Positions 48,964-61,097 of a stretch of DNA of 64,000 nt are shown in pieces (positions within the stretch are counted from its first letter, which is position 1; every line of letters starts with the position of its first letter). Source of the DNA: Entonaema liquescens (lineage: Eukaryota; Ascomycota; Sordariomycetes; Xylariales; Xylariaceae); the NCBI GenBank assembly GCA_902805475.1, contig CADCSX010000025.1:124001-188000 (forward strand), given 5' to 3'. A program made the translations under genes and the position numbers. The notes under the pieces were generated by a model that saw nothing but the letters and a program-made list of their open reading frames with translations, searched no databases and was not told the origin of the DNA.

Positions 48964-49261
48964 GATTAATTTGGAAGAAGAACATTGATTTAATGATGAA
49001 GAATAGAATTAAAGAAATCATCGTCAATATTCCAAGTAGTATTTTATAAACAAAAAATGTTGCTGGATTTCCCCCTAATTCGCTGTATAAGACAGGGACT
49101 CACGGTGTCAAAGGAACGGACCCGGGGCTCGGGGCTCAAAAATTGCTTTTTCGCCTCCGAGCACCGAAAAGCATTAACAAACAACCTACTCACTTGCCTT
49201 GCAACTTCGCGAAGTGCAACACTACCTCCTTTTATATACATATGATAATTTAAGTCTAAAA
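48964..49261. promoter_or_regulatory. 298-bp divergent promoter between transporter and Zn2Cys6 regulator
   Basis: Separates the two start codons. It contains four CGG triplets in the same orientation at 49103, 49117, 49123 and 49130, inside an otherwise AT-rich spacer. CGG triplets are the half-sites bound by Zn2Cys6 regulators, so this may be where the neighbouring regulator acts. Binding is inference. Confidence 0.45.
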
Positions 49262-51524
49262 ATGTCTCAGTCTACGGTAGCCATGCCGGTCGGCCCCGGG
49301 GACCAACTAAAAAATTACTCCTGCGTAATTTGCCGACAGCGAAAGGTCAAATGCGACCGGCGCAACCCTTGCTCCAATTGCGTCAAAGCAGAGAAGCCAT
49401 GCAGTTTCGTCGCCCCAGTGCGAGGGAAGAGAAAAAGAACAAAGCCACCTAAAGAGAGTCTTCATGCTAAACTGAAACGGTTTGAAGAATTATTAAAATC
49501 GTACGGTGCGAAGATTGAGCCATCCGATGAGTTCGACGACTCCGGCTCAGAGTCGGCATCTCACCCCGATGATGAGATCGTTAGGTCTCGAAGCCAAAGT
49601 CATAATGACGCCTTATTCAAACTAGAAGAGGGTAAACCAAAGCTTATAACAAAAGAGGGGACATCGAGATATTTTGATACGTATGTTTGTGGTTGGCCCC
49701 TTTCAAAATATCCGTAACCTAATACTCATTTCACAGTACACCCTGGGCAACAATAGGAGACGAAGTATTCACTATCCCTTCCCCATTTACAGTACCAACT
49801 TTTTTCTAATAATCCTTAGTTTCAACACCCAGAGGTCGGCGAGCCGACAGATGAGGCTAACTTTCATGAGAGTGGGATTTTCTTCGAGTCGGAACCAAGT
49901 TACACTTTCGATAATGCCGCAAGCTTGCATCCCTCTCTGCCAACCCTGGAAAAGATGAAGGAGGTCTACCTTGATCGAATTGATCCTCTGATGAAAATAC
50001 TTCATATTCCTACCTTCTGGACCGCCCTAACAGACACGCTACGGAATCCTGATGGCCGACCCAGAAGCTTGGAAGCATTGATGTTTTCCTTCTATTTTGT
50101 TGTCGTAACTTCTTTAACAGATGATGAGTGCCGAAAATTTTTCGGAATAGAGAAGTCGGTACTCTACCCTCGTTATAGACTTGCAACTCGCCAGGCGTTA
50201 GTGAATGCTGGGTTTTTATCCACTTCCACTCCAATGACACTCCAGGCATATACGATATTCATGGTAAGCTACAATCATTGAGGCCCTTTATTCCCCTTTC
50301 TAACATGAGAAGATGTGCGTAAGAAAGAGTTACAGACACGATACCCTATTCGTCTTATCAGGAGTTGCGATCCGCCTAGCCCGCAAAATGGGACTGCATC
50401 GTGACGGCACGATTCTGGGATTATCTCCATTCGAAACTGAGATGCGAAGGAGGCTTTGGTGGCACCTTGTCCATGTCGACTTTCGCTTAGCCGACATTCT
50501 CGGCACGAGACCGTCTTTAGATCTTGTTTCCAAAGATATCAAGATACCGTTGAATGTCGACGATGAAGATCTTGACCCAAATATGACCACTACACCCCCG
50601 GAACGTAATGGCATCACTGCTATTACATTTTGTTTGATAAGATGCGAGATATTAAAAGCTTTGGAGAGATTTGCACCGGCACTTACGAACGGAGGGCATT
50701 GGGAGACACTCCGTGGAACGGATATTTCTCTCGCCGAAAAGGACCGCATCATAGATCAAGTAGAAGAGCATCTTGAAACCAAGTATCTCCGACATTGCGA
50801 CCCGTTGGATTCGCTTCACACATTCACATCAATCATGGTCAGGTCGTCCATTGGCAAGATGAGAGTTTTGGCCCGTAGCCCTCGGTCTCCCCTGGACAGA
50901 CCCATTAAAATGCCGCATACCGAGCGCAACATAGTATATTCAACCTGTATGAAGCTACTGGAATACCTGACTGTGCTTCATGGCGGTTTGAACAACATGG
51001 AGAAATATATGTGGCAGATCGGCACCAGCTATCTCTGGGGTACGATGCTTTACGTGCTCGTCGAGACCCGGAACCGCAAAAAAGGTCCCGAGGTCGACAG
51101 GACCTGGAAGTTGATTGGGGAGGTTTATTCACACTACCCGCAGATATTTGAAGAGTCCACTAGCCCCGTGTTTACTACAATAGGAAAATGGACTCTGCAA
51201 GTGTGGAAGGAGTGTGCTGCAGCTATAAAAGCTGATGGACGCCCCGAACCTCCAATGCCCCAGTATATCGAGAGGATCCAGAGCTGCCGCGAACAGTCGT
51301 CAGAGCCACGATCTAAACCCAAAGGCCCAGCGCTTGACTTTGAACCTATTACCCCAAATTCATTCGACTACACCCAAGAACAGCCTCAGGGGTATGAAGG
51401 GAATTTCCCTGATATGCAGTCTTTTGGATCCTATGATTTTCCAGACCTTCTGTCTCTCCAGATGGACTCAAACAACTGGATACAATGGGATCAGATAATT
51501 ACAGAGCAGACCGGGCTCCCCTAA
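49262..51524 (+). CDS. Zn2Cys6 transcription factor with fungal-specific regulatory domain
   Basis: Four exons, 49262-49680, 49737-49764 (28 nt), 49820-50263 and 50313-51524; 700 aa. The binuclear cluster is at Cys21, 24, 31, 37, 40 and 47 (CVICRQRKVKC..NPCSNCVKAEKPC), followed by a basic linker (RGKRKRTK) and a coiled-coil-like LHAKLKRFEELLKSYGAKIE. The middle homology region is clear: LDRIDPLMKILHIPTFW, then MCVRKSYRHDTLFVLSGVAIRLARKMGLHRDG and EMRRRLWWHLVHVDFRLADILGTRPS, marking a Fungal_trans domain. The C-terminus is acidic and Pro/Asn/Tyr-rich, like an activation region. It is transcribed divergently from the efflux pump, so it probably controls that gene. Alternative retention of exon 2 flanks is possible. 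Confidence 0.93.
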
Positions 51525-52175
51525 TTTAGTCATATACTAGCTGTTGAGCTGAGACATATGTGTACGATAGGAACTCATCCAATGTTATTGCTCTTGCATT
51601 ATATTCCTTGAATGGGCATGTAGAGTTATCGTATCATGACACAATTCGTGTATAGATATTTCTTCTCATTCATACTCCCCCAGCTACAATATATGTCTGT
51701 AGTGCGTAAACAGGCACAGGTATCAGCCAATATAAGGAGTGAACGGAGTTTAAACGGCCCTGAGGTCTCTTGTCCGAGGCCGACCCTAACTTGCTGGCTC
51801 TACCACAACATGTTTCATTTGTAAGCCGCTTCGTGGTTTTATTTGGCGGTCAACACTGGTACTATACTAGGGTCCGTTCGTATTTCCAAGTAGGTATAGG
51901 TATGCAAGGAGTTGGTAAGTCAAAATGATCCTTGCTGCATATAGTCGACACGTCCTATCAGTATGTGCGCCACCTTTTCGGCGTCTTGCTGCCTATGATC
52001 TACAACACGGAAAATGTTTGCTCACCCAAGCTTTCTGAGTTACTGGTTCTGCTTTGGAATCCGAAACCCCAGTTAAGTTAATGGCACCATCTTGGGTTTG
52101 TTCATCAAGACTTAACACCCACTTGAAACTTACATGTAATAGATCAAAATTATCTAGGTATAAGTTACCATCCTC
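51525..52175. other. intergenic, no gene seen
   Basis: Contains the 3' end of the regulator gene and about 300 bp of 5' sequence for the phosphotransferase gene. Nothing else recognised. Confidence 0.5.
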
Positions 52176-53588
52176 ATGATGAATATTAACCAAGAAGGCT
52201 TCGGTCGTCGCCTCGATGCTTTGCAGAGAATATTAGAACAGTTTAGCTTGAAGGTAAGTTATTTCGAGAGGTCTCGTGGAGAGATATATACCGCAGGTCT
52301 AACTATCCCAGCCAACGAAAGTGACACCCATCGCATACGTTGAACATTGCCCCTTTCCTTTCAATAACTTCATATACAAGGTAGAGCTTGAAGCTCCCGC
52401 GGTCCCGGCAACTTTTCCCCATGGACAACCATGCACTTTGGCTCCGCCTGTAGAGGGTATATCGACTCTAGTGGTTCGCATGAGCAACCCTTTCGCAGAA
52501 GGGTTGAACAATGCCAACCGTGTGGAAAACGACGTCGCAGCGCAACATCTTGCCCGACAGGCAATACAGTCCAAAGGACTTGATCCCGTAGTCCCTGCTG
52601 TTTATGCTTGGTCACCGTGCAGATATCCCGAAGTGCCTGGAGAAGATGGGTTTGGATGGACAATAAGTGAATTCAAGCCTGGTTCAGATCTTGATGCTCA
52701 GCTTGACCTACTCCCTATTGGAGATGTAATCGACGCAGTTCAGCAATTAGCCGGTATTTTTGCTGCTATACAGAGCGCTGAAATTCCCGAGACGGTAACC
52801 AAGTTTGGTGCGCTAACTCTGGATGGCCGCGGTGCTATAGTCGACGGGCAGCCGCCTTTATTCAAAGGTGGCCCGTTTGACACGTACGCGGAATTTTGGG
52901 CCGCCAAATTGAAAACACAACTGAGCGAGGCAGAAGAGAGTCCACTGCTGGAAGGATGGAAATCTAGAGGTCTACGCGACCGTCTCGACAAGTTCATCGG
53001 CACAGGTGGAGTGGATAAAGTACTAGAGGGAATCGAAAATAAGAGAGTGCTAGTACACGGGGATTTGAGTATGTCAACTTCTACGCTTAACTATACTATA
53101 TGTTATTCCAAGAGACTGACGTGAAACAAGCTATGAACAATGTACTCTACGATAGCACGACGAAGCGCATCACGGGATTATTGGACTTTGACTGGTCGGC
53201 CGTTACACACCCCTGTGATGAATTCTTGAGCGGACTTTGGGATATAGGGGGTGGAATCCACGAAAGGAATGAGAAGTTCCAGCCAATGCTTCTCTCCGGA
53301 GACTTCTCTGGTATGCCTGAAGGGTTATCTACTGAGGACATTAGGAAGTTCGAAGTAGCAAAAGCGTGGGACACAGCTATTGCTCAAGCGGGTGCGATAC
53401 GACCGAGTGGCATCGCTGGAGTTGAACGAATCCGAGCACTAAGAGATTTAGGAGATTTGCTGTGTCCATTTGAATTAACTAACGAATTCATGTTGAAACG
53501 TATCTCGGATGAGGAGAAGTCTAAGAAAAAACAGGAAGTGGAGGGGAAGATTCTGAAGTGGTTGGAGGTTTATGGGACTGTGAATTGA
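52176..53588 (+). CDS. APH/choline-kinase-fold phosphotransferase
   Basis: Three exons, 52176-52253, 52312-53068 and 53131-53588; 430 aa. Splice 1 joins EQFSLK to PTKVTPIAYVEH; splice 2 rebuilds the catalytic loop VLVHGDLTMNNVLYD (HxDxxxxN type). The magnesium-binding motif follows as LLDFDWSAV. N-lobe features include FIYKVELE, the likely ATP-contacting strand, and VVRMSNP. The hinge region reads GWTISEFKPGSDLD, typical of fungal aminoglycoside-phosphotransferase-like proteins. These enzymes phosphorylate small hydroxylated or amino compounds; most fungal members have no known substrate, and resistance activity should not be assumed. Directly downstream of the regulator in the same orientation, but 650 bp away with its own promoter region. 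Confidence 0.85.
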
Positions 53589-54120
53589 CACCAAGTATTC
53601 TCTTATTTATTCAAAATAGAATCATCCTTTATAAACGTATTGAAATGAATTGTGCTTAGAGAATCTTTAAGTTCATTGGGATAGCTATAGTTTACTAGAA
53701 AAGCTCACATAGCTAAGCTGAATAGAATTTAGTTGAATTGATACCTAAGTATAGGCGATTCTATTTGTTGGGAGAAGCTGGAAATGCTTCAATTGTCGTG
53801 ACGGGAACATCGTAAGTTTCAACATCGGAGGGTGGCTAGAGCTCCGGCTCGAAGCATGCTATCGATAAGCCAGTTTATGCGCTAGTTCCGGCTAGAGCTA
53901 TCGATTGGGCCAAGTCTCAGTCATTTTTCCCCACATCCCATAGCTAGAAAAAAATTTGGAGCTTTTCTATTTTATTTTTTCAATTTGTCGAGTCCAGCGT
54001 CCGAGGCAAAACCTTCCATTTGCAATTGTCATTGGAAAGTCTCCTTCACTCCAACACCGTCGCGTACAATTTTATACATTCAAAATAGGTAATTAATACG
54101 ACGGTTCAAAAAGGATTAAA
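53589..54120. other. intergenic, CBF5 upstream region
   Basis: About 530 bp with a T/A-rich tract at 53944-53990 shortly before the CBF5 start. No gene seen. Confidence 0.5.
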
Positions 54121-55748
54121 ATGGCGACAAAGGACGATATTAAGCCCAAGGAGGACGAATTCTCTATCAAGCCAACTGCGGTCACTCCGTCTGTTGACAC
54201 GAGCACATGGCCGTTGTTGTTGAAGAACTATGACAAGCGTACGTGGATAAAGTATTAACCGTGTTTATTTTATGACGCTGACCTAACTATAAATAGTCCT
54301 CGTTCGAACTGGACATTTCACCCCCATTCCCAATGGCAGCTCGCCATTGACTCGAGACCTCAAGTCCTACATTAGCTCCGGTGTAATCAACCTTGATAAG
54401 CCTTCGAACCCCTCGAGTCACGAGGTTGTTGCTTGGGTAAAGAGAATTTTACGGTACGAATTAATATTTTAACCCATGTAAGAAGATCATTGGGGCTGAC
54501 TGCGAATCTAGTGTTGAGAAGACAGGTCACAGTGGAACTCTTGATCCCAAGGTCACAGGTTGCTTGATTGTCTGCGTTGACCGTGCTACTCGATTGGTCA
54601 AGTCTCAGCAGGGTGCTGGAAAGGAATATGTTGCTGTTATCCGATTACACGACAAGCTTCCCGGTGGCGAGGCGCAATTCTCTCGAGCCCTTGAGACCTT
54701 GACTGGTGCTCTTTTCCAGCGACCTCCTCTAATTTCCGCTGTCAAGCGACAGCTCCGTATCCGAACTATCCACGAAAGCCGAGTTATCGAGTTCGACAAC
54801 GACCGCCACCTCGGTATTTTCTGGGTCAGCTGTGAGGCCGGAACCTACATCCGAACCCTCTGCGTACATATGGGTCTCCTGCTTGGCGTGGGCGCTCACA
54901 TGCAAGAACTCCGACGTGTGCGAAGTGGTGCTATGGACGAGACGAAGGACCTTGTGACGCTCCACGATGTTCTCGATGCCCAATGGATGATGGACAACAC
55001 CAGAGATGAATCATACCTACGCAAGGTCATCGCACCCCTAGAGACTCTTCTTACGTCGTACAAGAGAATTGTGGTCAAGGATAGCACTGTAAATGCTATT
55101 TGCTACGGTGCTAAGCTCATGATTCCTGGCTTATTACGATATGGTACGTCACCCATTCTCTGTTACTAAATCTGCTGAAACTAATGCCCGGAGATAGAGG
55201 ACGGGATTGAAGTTCATGAGGAAGTTGTTTTGATGACAACAAAGGGTGAAGCCATCGCCCTTGGTATTGCCATGATGTCGACCGTCGAGATGTCATCTTG
55301 CGACCACGGTGTTGTAGCGAAGGTGAAGAGGTGTATCATGGAGCGAGACTTGTACCCTCGACGATGGGGTCTAGGCCCTACTGCGACCGAGAAGAAGAAG
55401 CTGAAGGCATCTGGAAAGTTGGACAAGTTTGGACGAGCGAACGAGGCAACCCCCGCCAAGTGGACATCAGAATATAAGGACTATAGCGCTCCCGCTGATG
55501 GCGCGGCAGCAGCGCCAGCCGCCGATGTTTCGATGACTGAAGCCCCCGCCCAGAGTCCCGCCAAGGAGAAGGCATCTTCACCCGCACCTGCTGCGGGCGA
55601 GGACGACAAGAAGAAGCGCAAGAAGCACGATGGCGAGTCAGCTGAAGAGAAAGCAGAGCGCAAGAGACGCAAGGCAGAAAAGAAGGCGGCCAAAGAAGCA
55701 AAACGTGCCTCGTTAGGAGGAAAGAAGGACGATTCTGACTCAGACTAA
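54121..55748 (+). CDS. CBF5: H/ACA snoRNP pseudouridine synthase (dyskerin orthologue)
   Basis: Four exons, 54121-54238, 54297-54453, 54512-55143 and 55198-55748; 485 aa. Catalytic subunit of nucleolar H/ACA snoRNPs, converting uridine to pseudouridine in rRNA. An N-terminal dyskerin-like segment (WPLLLKNYDKLLVRTGHFTPIPNGSSPL) leads into the TruB core with INLDKPSNPSSHEVVAW. The catalytic Asp is in KTGHSGTLDPKVTG, at about residue 103, rebuilt across splice 2. Then come VSCEAGTYIRTLCVHMG and ELRRVRSGAM. The PUA domain follows (VKDSTVNAICYGAKLMIPGLLRYEDGIEVHEEVVLMTTKGEAIALG). The tail after about 400 alternates Ala/Pro with Lys/Glu runs (KKKRKKHDGESAEEKAERKRRKAEKK), as in other Cbf5 proteins. 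All junctions in frame. Confidence 0.97.
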
Positions 55749-58379
55749 ACGAAAACCTCCAAGGTTCTGGGTAGGATTTCTCCCGAGTTGCATTTGGTTG
55801 ATACCATTTGGTCGGTCTGTGGCTAGTTGCATGTATATGCCTTGTCTTGCGGCGTTATCTGCTGTATCATACAGTTTCTAAGGGTCTGGAAAATGGCGTT
55901 TAGGACCTCTGCTTACTTTGGTTTTACGTTGTCTTGAGATTTCGGAGGATGAAATACGGAATGTGGAATCTGGAACATAGTAGATACCATGAATTACCGC
56001 CAGTTGAACATGAAGTGTTTCATCTAATATCGTCGCTCTTGGGCGAAATACCGTAGTCGAGTGATTAATGTTTGCCCCTCTTATCCGTTTAAGCTCGTCA
56101 TGATCCTCGCGTTCGTGCTATGCCTACTCGGGCAAACCGCAGATGTGCACGACAACGTGGCTGACGATATGTAACGTATCGTCGTGCCGCTGATGCAGAG
56201 GATACGTACGTAGCCATATTCCCAGGCGCTAGTATGATGTCTATCTTAAATCGTCAGACTCGACCACAGGAAACTGACGATACTGAGACTGCAAGCGAAT
56301 CGATAAGTCTGCGCAGCACGTACGACTGCGAAGGCATGACTTATAGCAATAGGGATATTCCTAGCATCAATTATGATAGGTCGCGTAAGTCAAGTACTAT
56401 GTTCTCTTAAATGAAGCTTTTCTACGTCCGTATGTTGTTGATCGTCACAATGGACCCTTCTCCTCTGCGGGGCTCACGAGATTCTTATCCCGACTCAGCA
56501 CTTTTAAGATCGTATTCGTGATTCCGGCCACAGCATCTTAGACTTTTCGTTCTTTCTCGACAGTTGCACACATGGCGAAGAAGGGATCTACCTTCCTATG
56601 TAGGGAAGTAGCTCAAGAGTAGATTCTCTTTAAACGTGCTTGTCTCAAAGCGTCTGTTGTCTTGGCGTTTTGGCGTTGTCCAAACTTATGATGTTTTTGC
56701 CCCGACGGTGTTACTATATGTAGTACATGAGCACACGTTTATGGGGATTTGAATTCTCTCGTGTTCTCGCTCGCCATGTGTTGTGGTGGTTGTGCGAGTC
56801 GGACGGTGTTCGTAGATCAAATAGGCTTTTTCATGTCACGACCGATATTTTTGCTATCAGAAGAGATATTTCAGATATATTTTGTCATGTGAGATGAAAA
56901 ATCTATTATGCAAGAGATAGTTACGAACTGATCGACTTTGATGTTTACTTAGATTGAGAAATATCTACTCGTGATCTTCATTATCACTTACCTAAGACCA
57001 TATCTTAATCCGTACAGTATTTAAGAAACGGTCCTTAGATAGGGCGGTAGGTAAAGGGGAGGTAGCGTGCACGAACCACGTATACTGTAACCATGTACTG
57101 TATTCCCTACCTCTAGAAACAAATATGTGTAGCTAGCGGAGATCCGGATGACCGGAGTCAAGTCGGTTTATACGCAACTAGGTATCTGTGCGACCTTTAT
57201 TCTTTAAGCTCGGTGATCAGATCAAAACGCCGCTATGAGCTTAAACCTACCTATGTATACTAGATGATCGTGAAACTAAATATTGTTAAAACACGTCTGA
57301 GAAGAAATATACTTGTTAGGCAAACTACCTAGTCTGCGTGGACAGTCTTCCAGGGCTGTCGTTACAAGGGTGGATATCAGCCTCAATGTTGCATGGACCC
57401 GCACTGATATTGATCCAGAATTCCTTAACATTGGCTGTTGGAAGATCGAAACAAAGTTCAGTGAAGATCATCAACTATTAACTTCCTAAAGTCACTAGCA
57501 CAGGGCAACCACTTTCAGGGGTATGGACTAAAATAGTCGACCATCGCCAAGGGCAAACTCGGCACAGGAAAACGTTCGGCAGTTGCCCGTACGCTAACCT
57601 AGAAGACTTGCGGCGTCCAATGCCTTATTAAATCCTAGATATCGAGTTAAATTCGGATAGGAGGACCTTTAGTCTTCGCACCAGTTTAGATAATTAGGTA
57701 CTCAGATGCCTGCCTACGTTACTTTAGAAGCAGACGACCCGCTGTTTCCGTCTCGTATATAACTGAGAGTCATAACCACTCAGGGATGGGGTAATATAAC
57801 TTATGACGACGCATAAATCACACAATGCCACAACCTCCTGAACATCTGAATCTGTTTTGAGCAGATGGGTCGACGTAAGGCTCCACGACAGCCGTAGACG
57901 CATTGCCATAGAGGCCAAGCCGGCGGCCATAGCCGTATGATCTCTTTTTCTCTTCAGCGTCCTACCGAGTGACCCATAGGGATACGCAACTCAGCAGTAT
58001 TGTTCAACACCGCCGGTTACACGAGAATTCCGGCTGCATTATTGGTTATGTTCATTGCTTCCATCTGTTGTGATACTACGCATGTACTTGAGATCGGGAA
58101 GAACAGGGTGCAATAGCAGATTTGCGTAGAAGAAATAGACTTACGGAACCACGTTCTACACATACTGTCGTTTCTCTATAAAACGGACAAGTTCCAGCCA
58201 AGCCCCTCCGGATCGACGTGCCAGAGTCGAAGCGAGATTCGATCCAGTTATTTGGTCCATAGATCGTCTCTCAGTCCCGTATCAGCTCCGTCTTCAAACA
58301 CTGTCTCTGCTTTTAAGGTTCAACCTTTAGCACCAGTTTTGTTTCCAGCTGGCTTTGCTCGATATGCAAGTTATTAAGG
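55749..58379. other. long intergenic region
   Basis: 2.6 kb between CBF5 and the GH43 gene. No open frame with recognisable features on either strand; the right end must hold the GH43 promoter. A non-coding transcript cannot be excluded from sequence alone. Confidence 0.5.
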
Positions 58380-59369
58380 ATGAAGCTCCTTAGTATACTT
58401 GCAGCCGCCGCGCTGTCATTCCTTTCTATTTCCGCGTCGGCGATACCCCTACATTCTCTCCGAAGAGCGAACGATGATCCCGTATTCGAAAGCAACTTCG
58501 CCGACCCGTCAATCATCCAAGACGAAGACGGCACGTGGTACGCTTTCGGGACGGCCGCAAACGACAAGCAGGTCCAGGTAGCTAAGGGAGAAAGCCTCTA
58601 CGGAGAATGGACTTTGTTAGAGGATATCGACGCCCTTCCTAGCTCGGCTTCCTGGACTACTGGACGCCATACTTGGGCTCCCGATGTGCGCCTCGCAAGC
58701 AACGGGAAATATGTCATGTATTACAGCGGCGAAGTAGCCGAAGATTCGGCCCATCACTGCATTGGTGCAGCGGTAGCGGACTTCATCACTGGCCCATACA
58801 TCCCCGAAGACGAACCCTTCGCTTGCAACCTCTCCGCCGGTGGTTCTATTGACGCATCCGGATTCCAAGACGCAGACGGAAAACAATACGTCCTCTATAA
58901 GGTTGACGGAAATAGCGTCGGCCACGGAGGAAGCTGCAGCAACACAGCCAAGCCGATTGTCCCTACACCCATCATGCTCCAAGAGGTCGAAGAAGATGGC
59001 GTGACGAAAGTTGGCCAGCCCGTTGAAATATTCAACCGAAGCGACGAAGACGGACCATTGGTAGAAGCGCCAAGTCTGTTACGCACAGAAAACGGGCTAT
59101 ACATCTTGTTCTTCAGCAGCGGTTGTTACTTAGAGCCGAGCTATAATGTGAACTACGCGACGTCGACAAGCTTGACGGGACCGTTTCAACGAGCACAACG
59201 CCCAATAATCAAATCAGGAGAGTACACGTTACGGGCACCGGGCGGTGCTACCGCCGTGCATGTTGGGGATAAAGTCGGGATTGCCTTCCACGCAGATTGT
59301 CAACAAGGACGATGTATGCATACATCGCACACCGTTGTCGATGGCCGGGAAGTAAGAGTTGTGATGTAG
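58380..59369 (+). CDS. secreted glycoside hydrolase family 43 (arabinan-degrading type)
   Basis: Single exon, 329 aa. Signal peptide MKLLSILAAAALSFLSISASA, followed by LHSLRR, a possible Kex2-type cleavage site. A five-bladed propeller enzyme of clan GH-F. The three catalytic acids are visible: Asp42 in NFADPSII (base), Asp158 in GGSIDASGF (pKa modulator) and Glu229 in LVEAPSLL (acid). Other family marks are DGTWYAFGT, HTWAPDVRLASNGKYVMYYS, YNVNYATSTSLTGPF and GIAFHADC. The family cleaves alpha-L-arabinofuranose or beta-xylose linkages; this subgroup looks closest to arabinan-acting enzymes, but substrate is inference. An intronless, secreted, cell-wall-degrading enzyme bordered by long empty regions on both sides. 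Confidence 0.92.
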   Translation: MKLLSILAAAALSFLSISASAIPLHSLRRANDDPVFESNFADPSIIQDEDGTWYAFGTAANDKQVQVAKGESLYGEWTLLEDIDALPSSASWTTGRHTWAPDVRLASNGKYVMYYSGEVAEDSAHHCIGAAVADFITGPYIPEDEPFACNLSAGGSIDASGFQDADGKQYVLYKVDGNSVGHGGSCSNTAKPIVPTPIMLQEVEEDGVTKVGQPVEIFNRSDEDGPLVEAPSLLRTENGLYILFFSSGCYLEPSYNVNYATSTSLTGPFQRAQRPIIKSGEYTLRAPGGATAVHVGDKVGIAFHADCQQGRCMHTSHTVVDGREVRVVM

Positions 59370-61097
59370 GCTACTTCGCAATCTGTTATCCCCATGTCTT
59401 TGCGAACACGACGTTAAAGGGACGGGTTATGTTAGGCTGGAGGAAGGTCTTGATACATCTTTTCACTAATAAATAGATGGAAGTTACCATATAAGATGGG
59501 TACTCGAGGTTTGAGGTTGGGACACGGCTCGCTTGATAGTTCTAGTGCTGATGATTGCTCACAACTCTCTTTAGATTGAGGATAGACTTGAAGATTTCAT
59601 ATTCAACGTCTTTGGATTCGGGATAGAGGATGGATGATACCAAAGCGGATAGATCTATATAGGCGTAGTATATCAGTAATATCACAGGTTTCTTTGGATT
59701 ATACACTTCCCTTGCTTTCAAGCTCACTAAGGGTAGTAATGAAATTCGACAATGAGCAATTCCTCAAAGCTCATAAGATTTCAATGACAAGGGGATTTAT
59801 GCAGGTACATACATAAGTAGAGCACGGACCGTATTGTCTTTGCATAACCCCAATGCACTAGCATACACTAAGCGCCCGTTTATCCTTGCGGCCTCTGTGA
59901 CCTTTATTGACCTTCATAATACACCTTCAACCTGCACGCTGCAACCATTTTATCACAGTCACATTTCTTACGCCTAGTAGAAGATTACCATGTGCTTCTT
60001 GCTCCGGTAGGGCTGCTAATGTCTCTCCGCCCAATCGTATTGTCTCCCGAATGCTTGGTATTCCTTACGAAGCGCCTCCGCAACCTTCAGTACAATCTCT
60101 GTTGCGACTCTACGGTAAATTTCTCAAGTTAACAAAGTACGGACACATTAAAGAACGAAACGCGCAGTGCACAAGCTGGAACATCTATGATTCACTGATC
60201 TGCAAAGTCACTTGAGAGTAGCTCTTATATACTATGCCATTTACAGCTTCACAGCGATTACTATCCAGCATAGTCCTTAGTTTGGTTGACTTTTATATAT
60301 AATTCTTCGGGATTGACTTGTTTATGAGACTTGCAAACAATTTCAACCCTCTCAAGACGAAATTGAGCTGAATTGGGGCTGTTATATCGGCCTCCAAATG
60401 AGGACCAAATGGCCGCGATCTTTGCCGCCAGTGACCTGCTTACCGACCCACTGGGGCTGCCAGGTGAGATTACCGAACAAATCACGGCGCTTAGAGGCAA
60501 GAATCCAGAGATCATGTGCTTATCCCATTGGTTCATTCTCTTATGGGATATCCCTTTTGAGGTAGGTCTGGCTCTTAGTATCTAAGAACGGGTTTCTTCA
60601 GCAGTCTAAGAATCGTCATTCACCTATTTCGGGATATATCATCCGGGTCATTCTCTTGCTAACTACGAAGGAGAAATTATGGGTATAGCTGCAATACCAC
60701 CTTGTCGTGCAAGCTATCGGCACATTTACTTCTACATAGGCGCCGGTTACCACTGGGTTGGTAGTAGTGTGAAATCATCGGGCGCGACGCATCGCTATGA
60801 GCGTCTGTTTCGTAGACCTAATGGTAAACCAACTGAAGTTAATATATTATTCGGTCTGTCCTGACCTCCTAATCTCCCGAGCAGTTCGTCTAATGTTATA
60901 CGCTCCTTTCTCATCTTAGGGTCTTTTATATTTCTTCGCTCTCTAGTGTGTTTTCTAGGACCTTGACCAGCTGGCTGGCGGTATTAACTTTACAATATTT
61001 AATATCCCCTTTTACTATACTCCTTATAATACGCTTCTTACCAACATTCACTCGCCAAGATAACCTTCTGTTTCACAATATTTCATCTCCAGGCGAG
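59370..61097. other. intergenic region with weak open frames
   Basis: 1.7 kb. Open frames at 59907-60215 and 60409-60585 (plus) have no recognisable domain or splice support. The last 150 bp upstream of 61098 are pyrimidine-rich, as in many fungal promoters. Confidence 0.5.

Noticed and set aside
59907..60215. 102-codon open frame upstream of cysteine-rich member C
   Set aside because: No motif, no signal peptide and no conservation that I can recognise.
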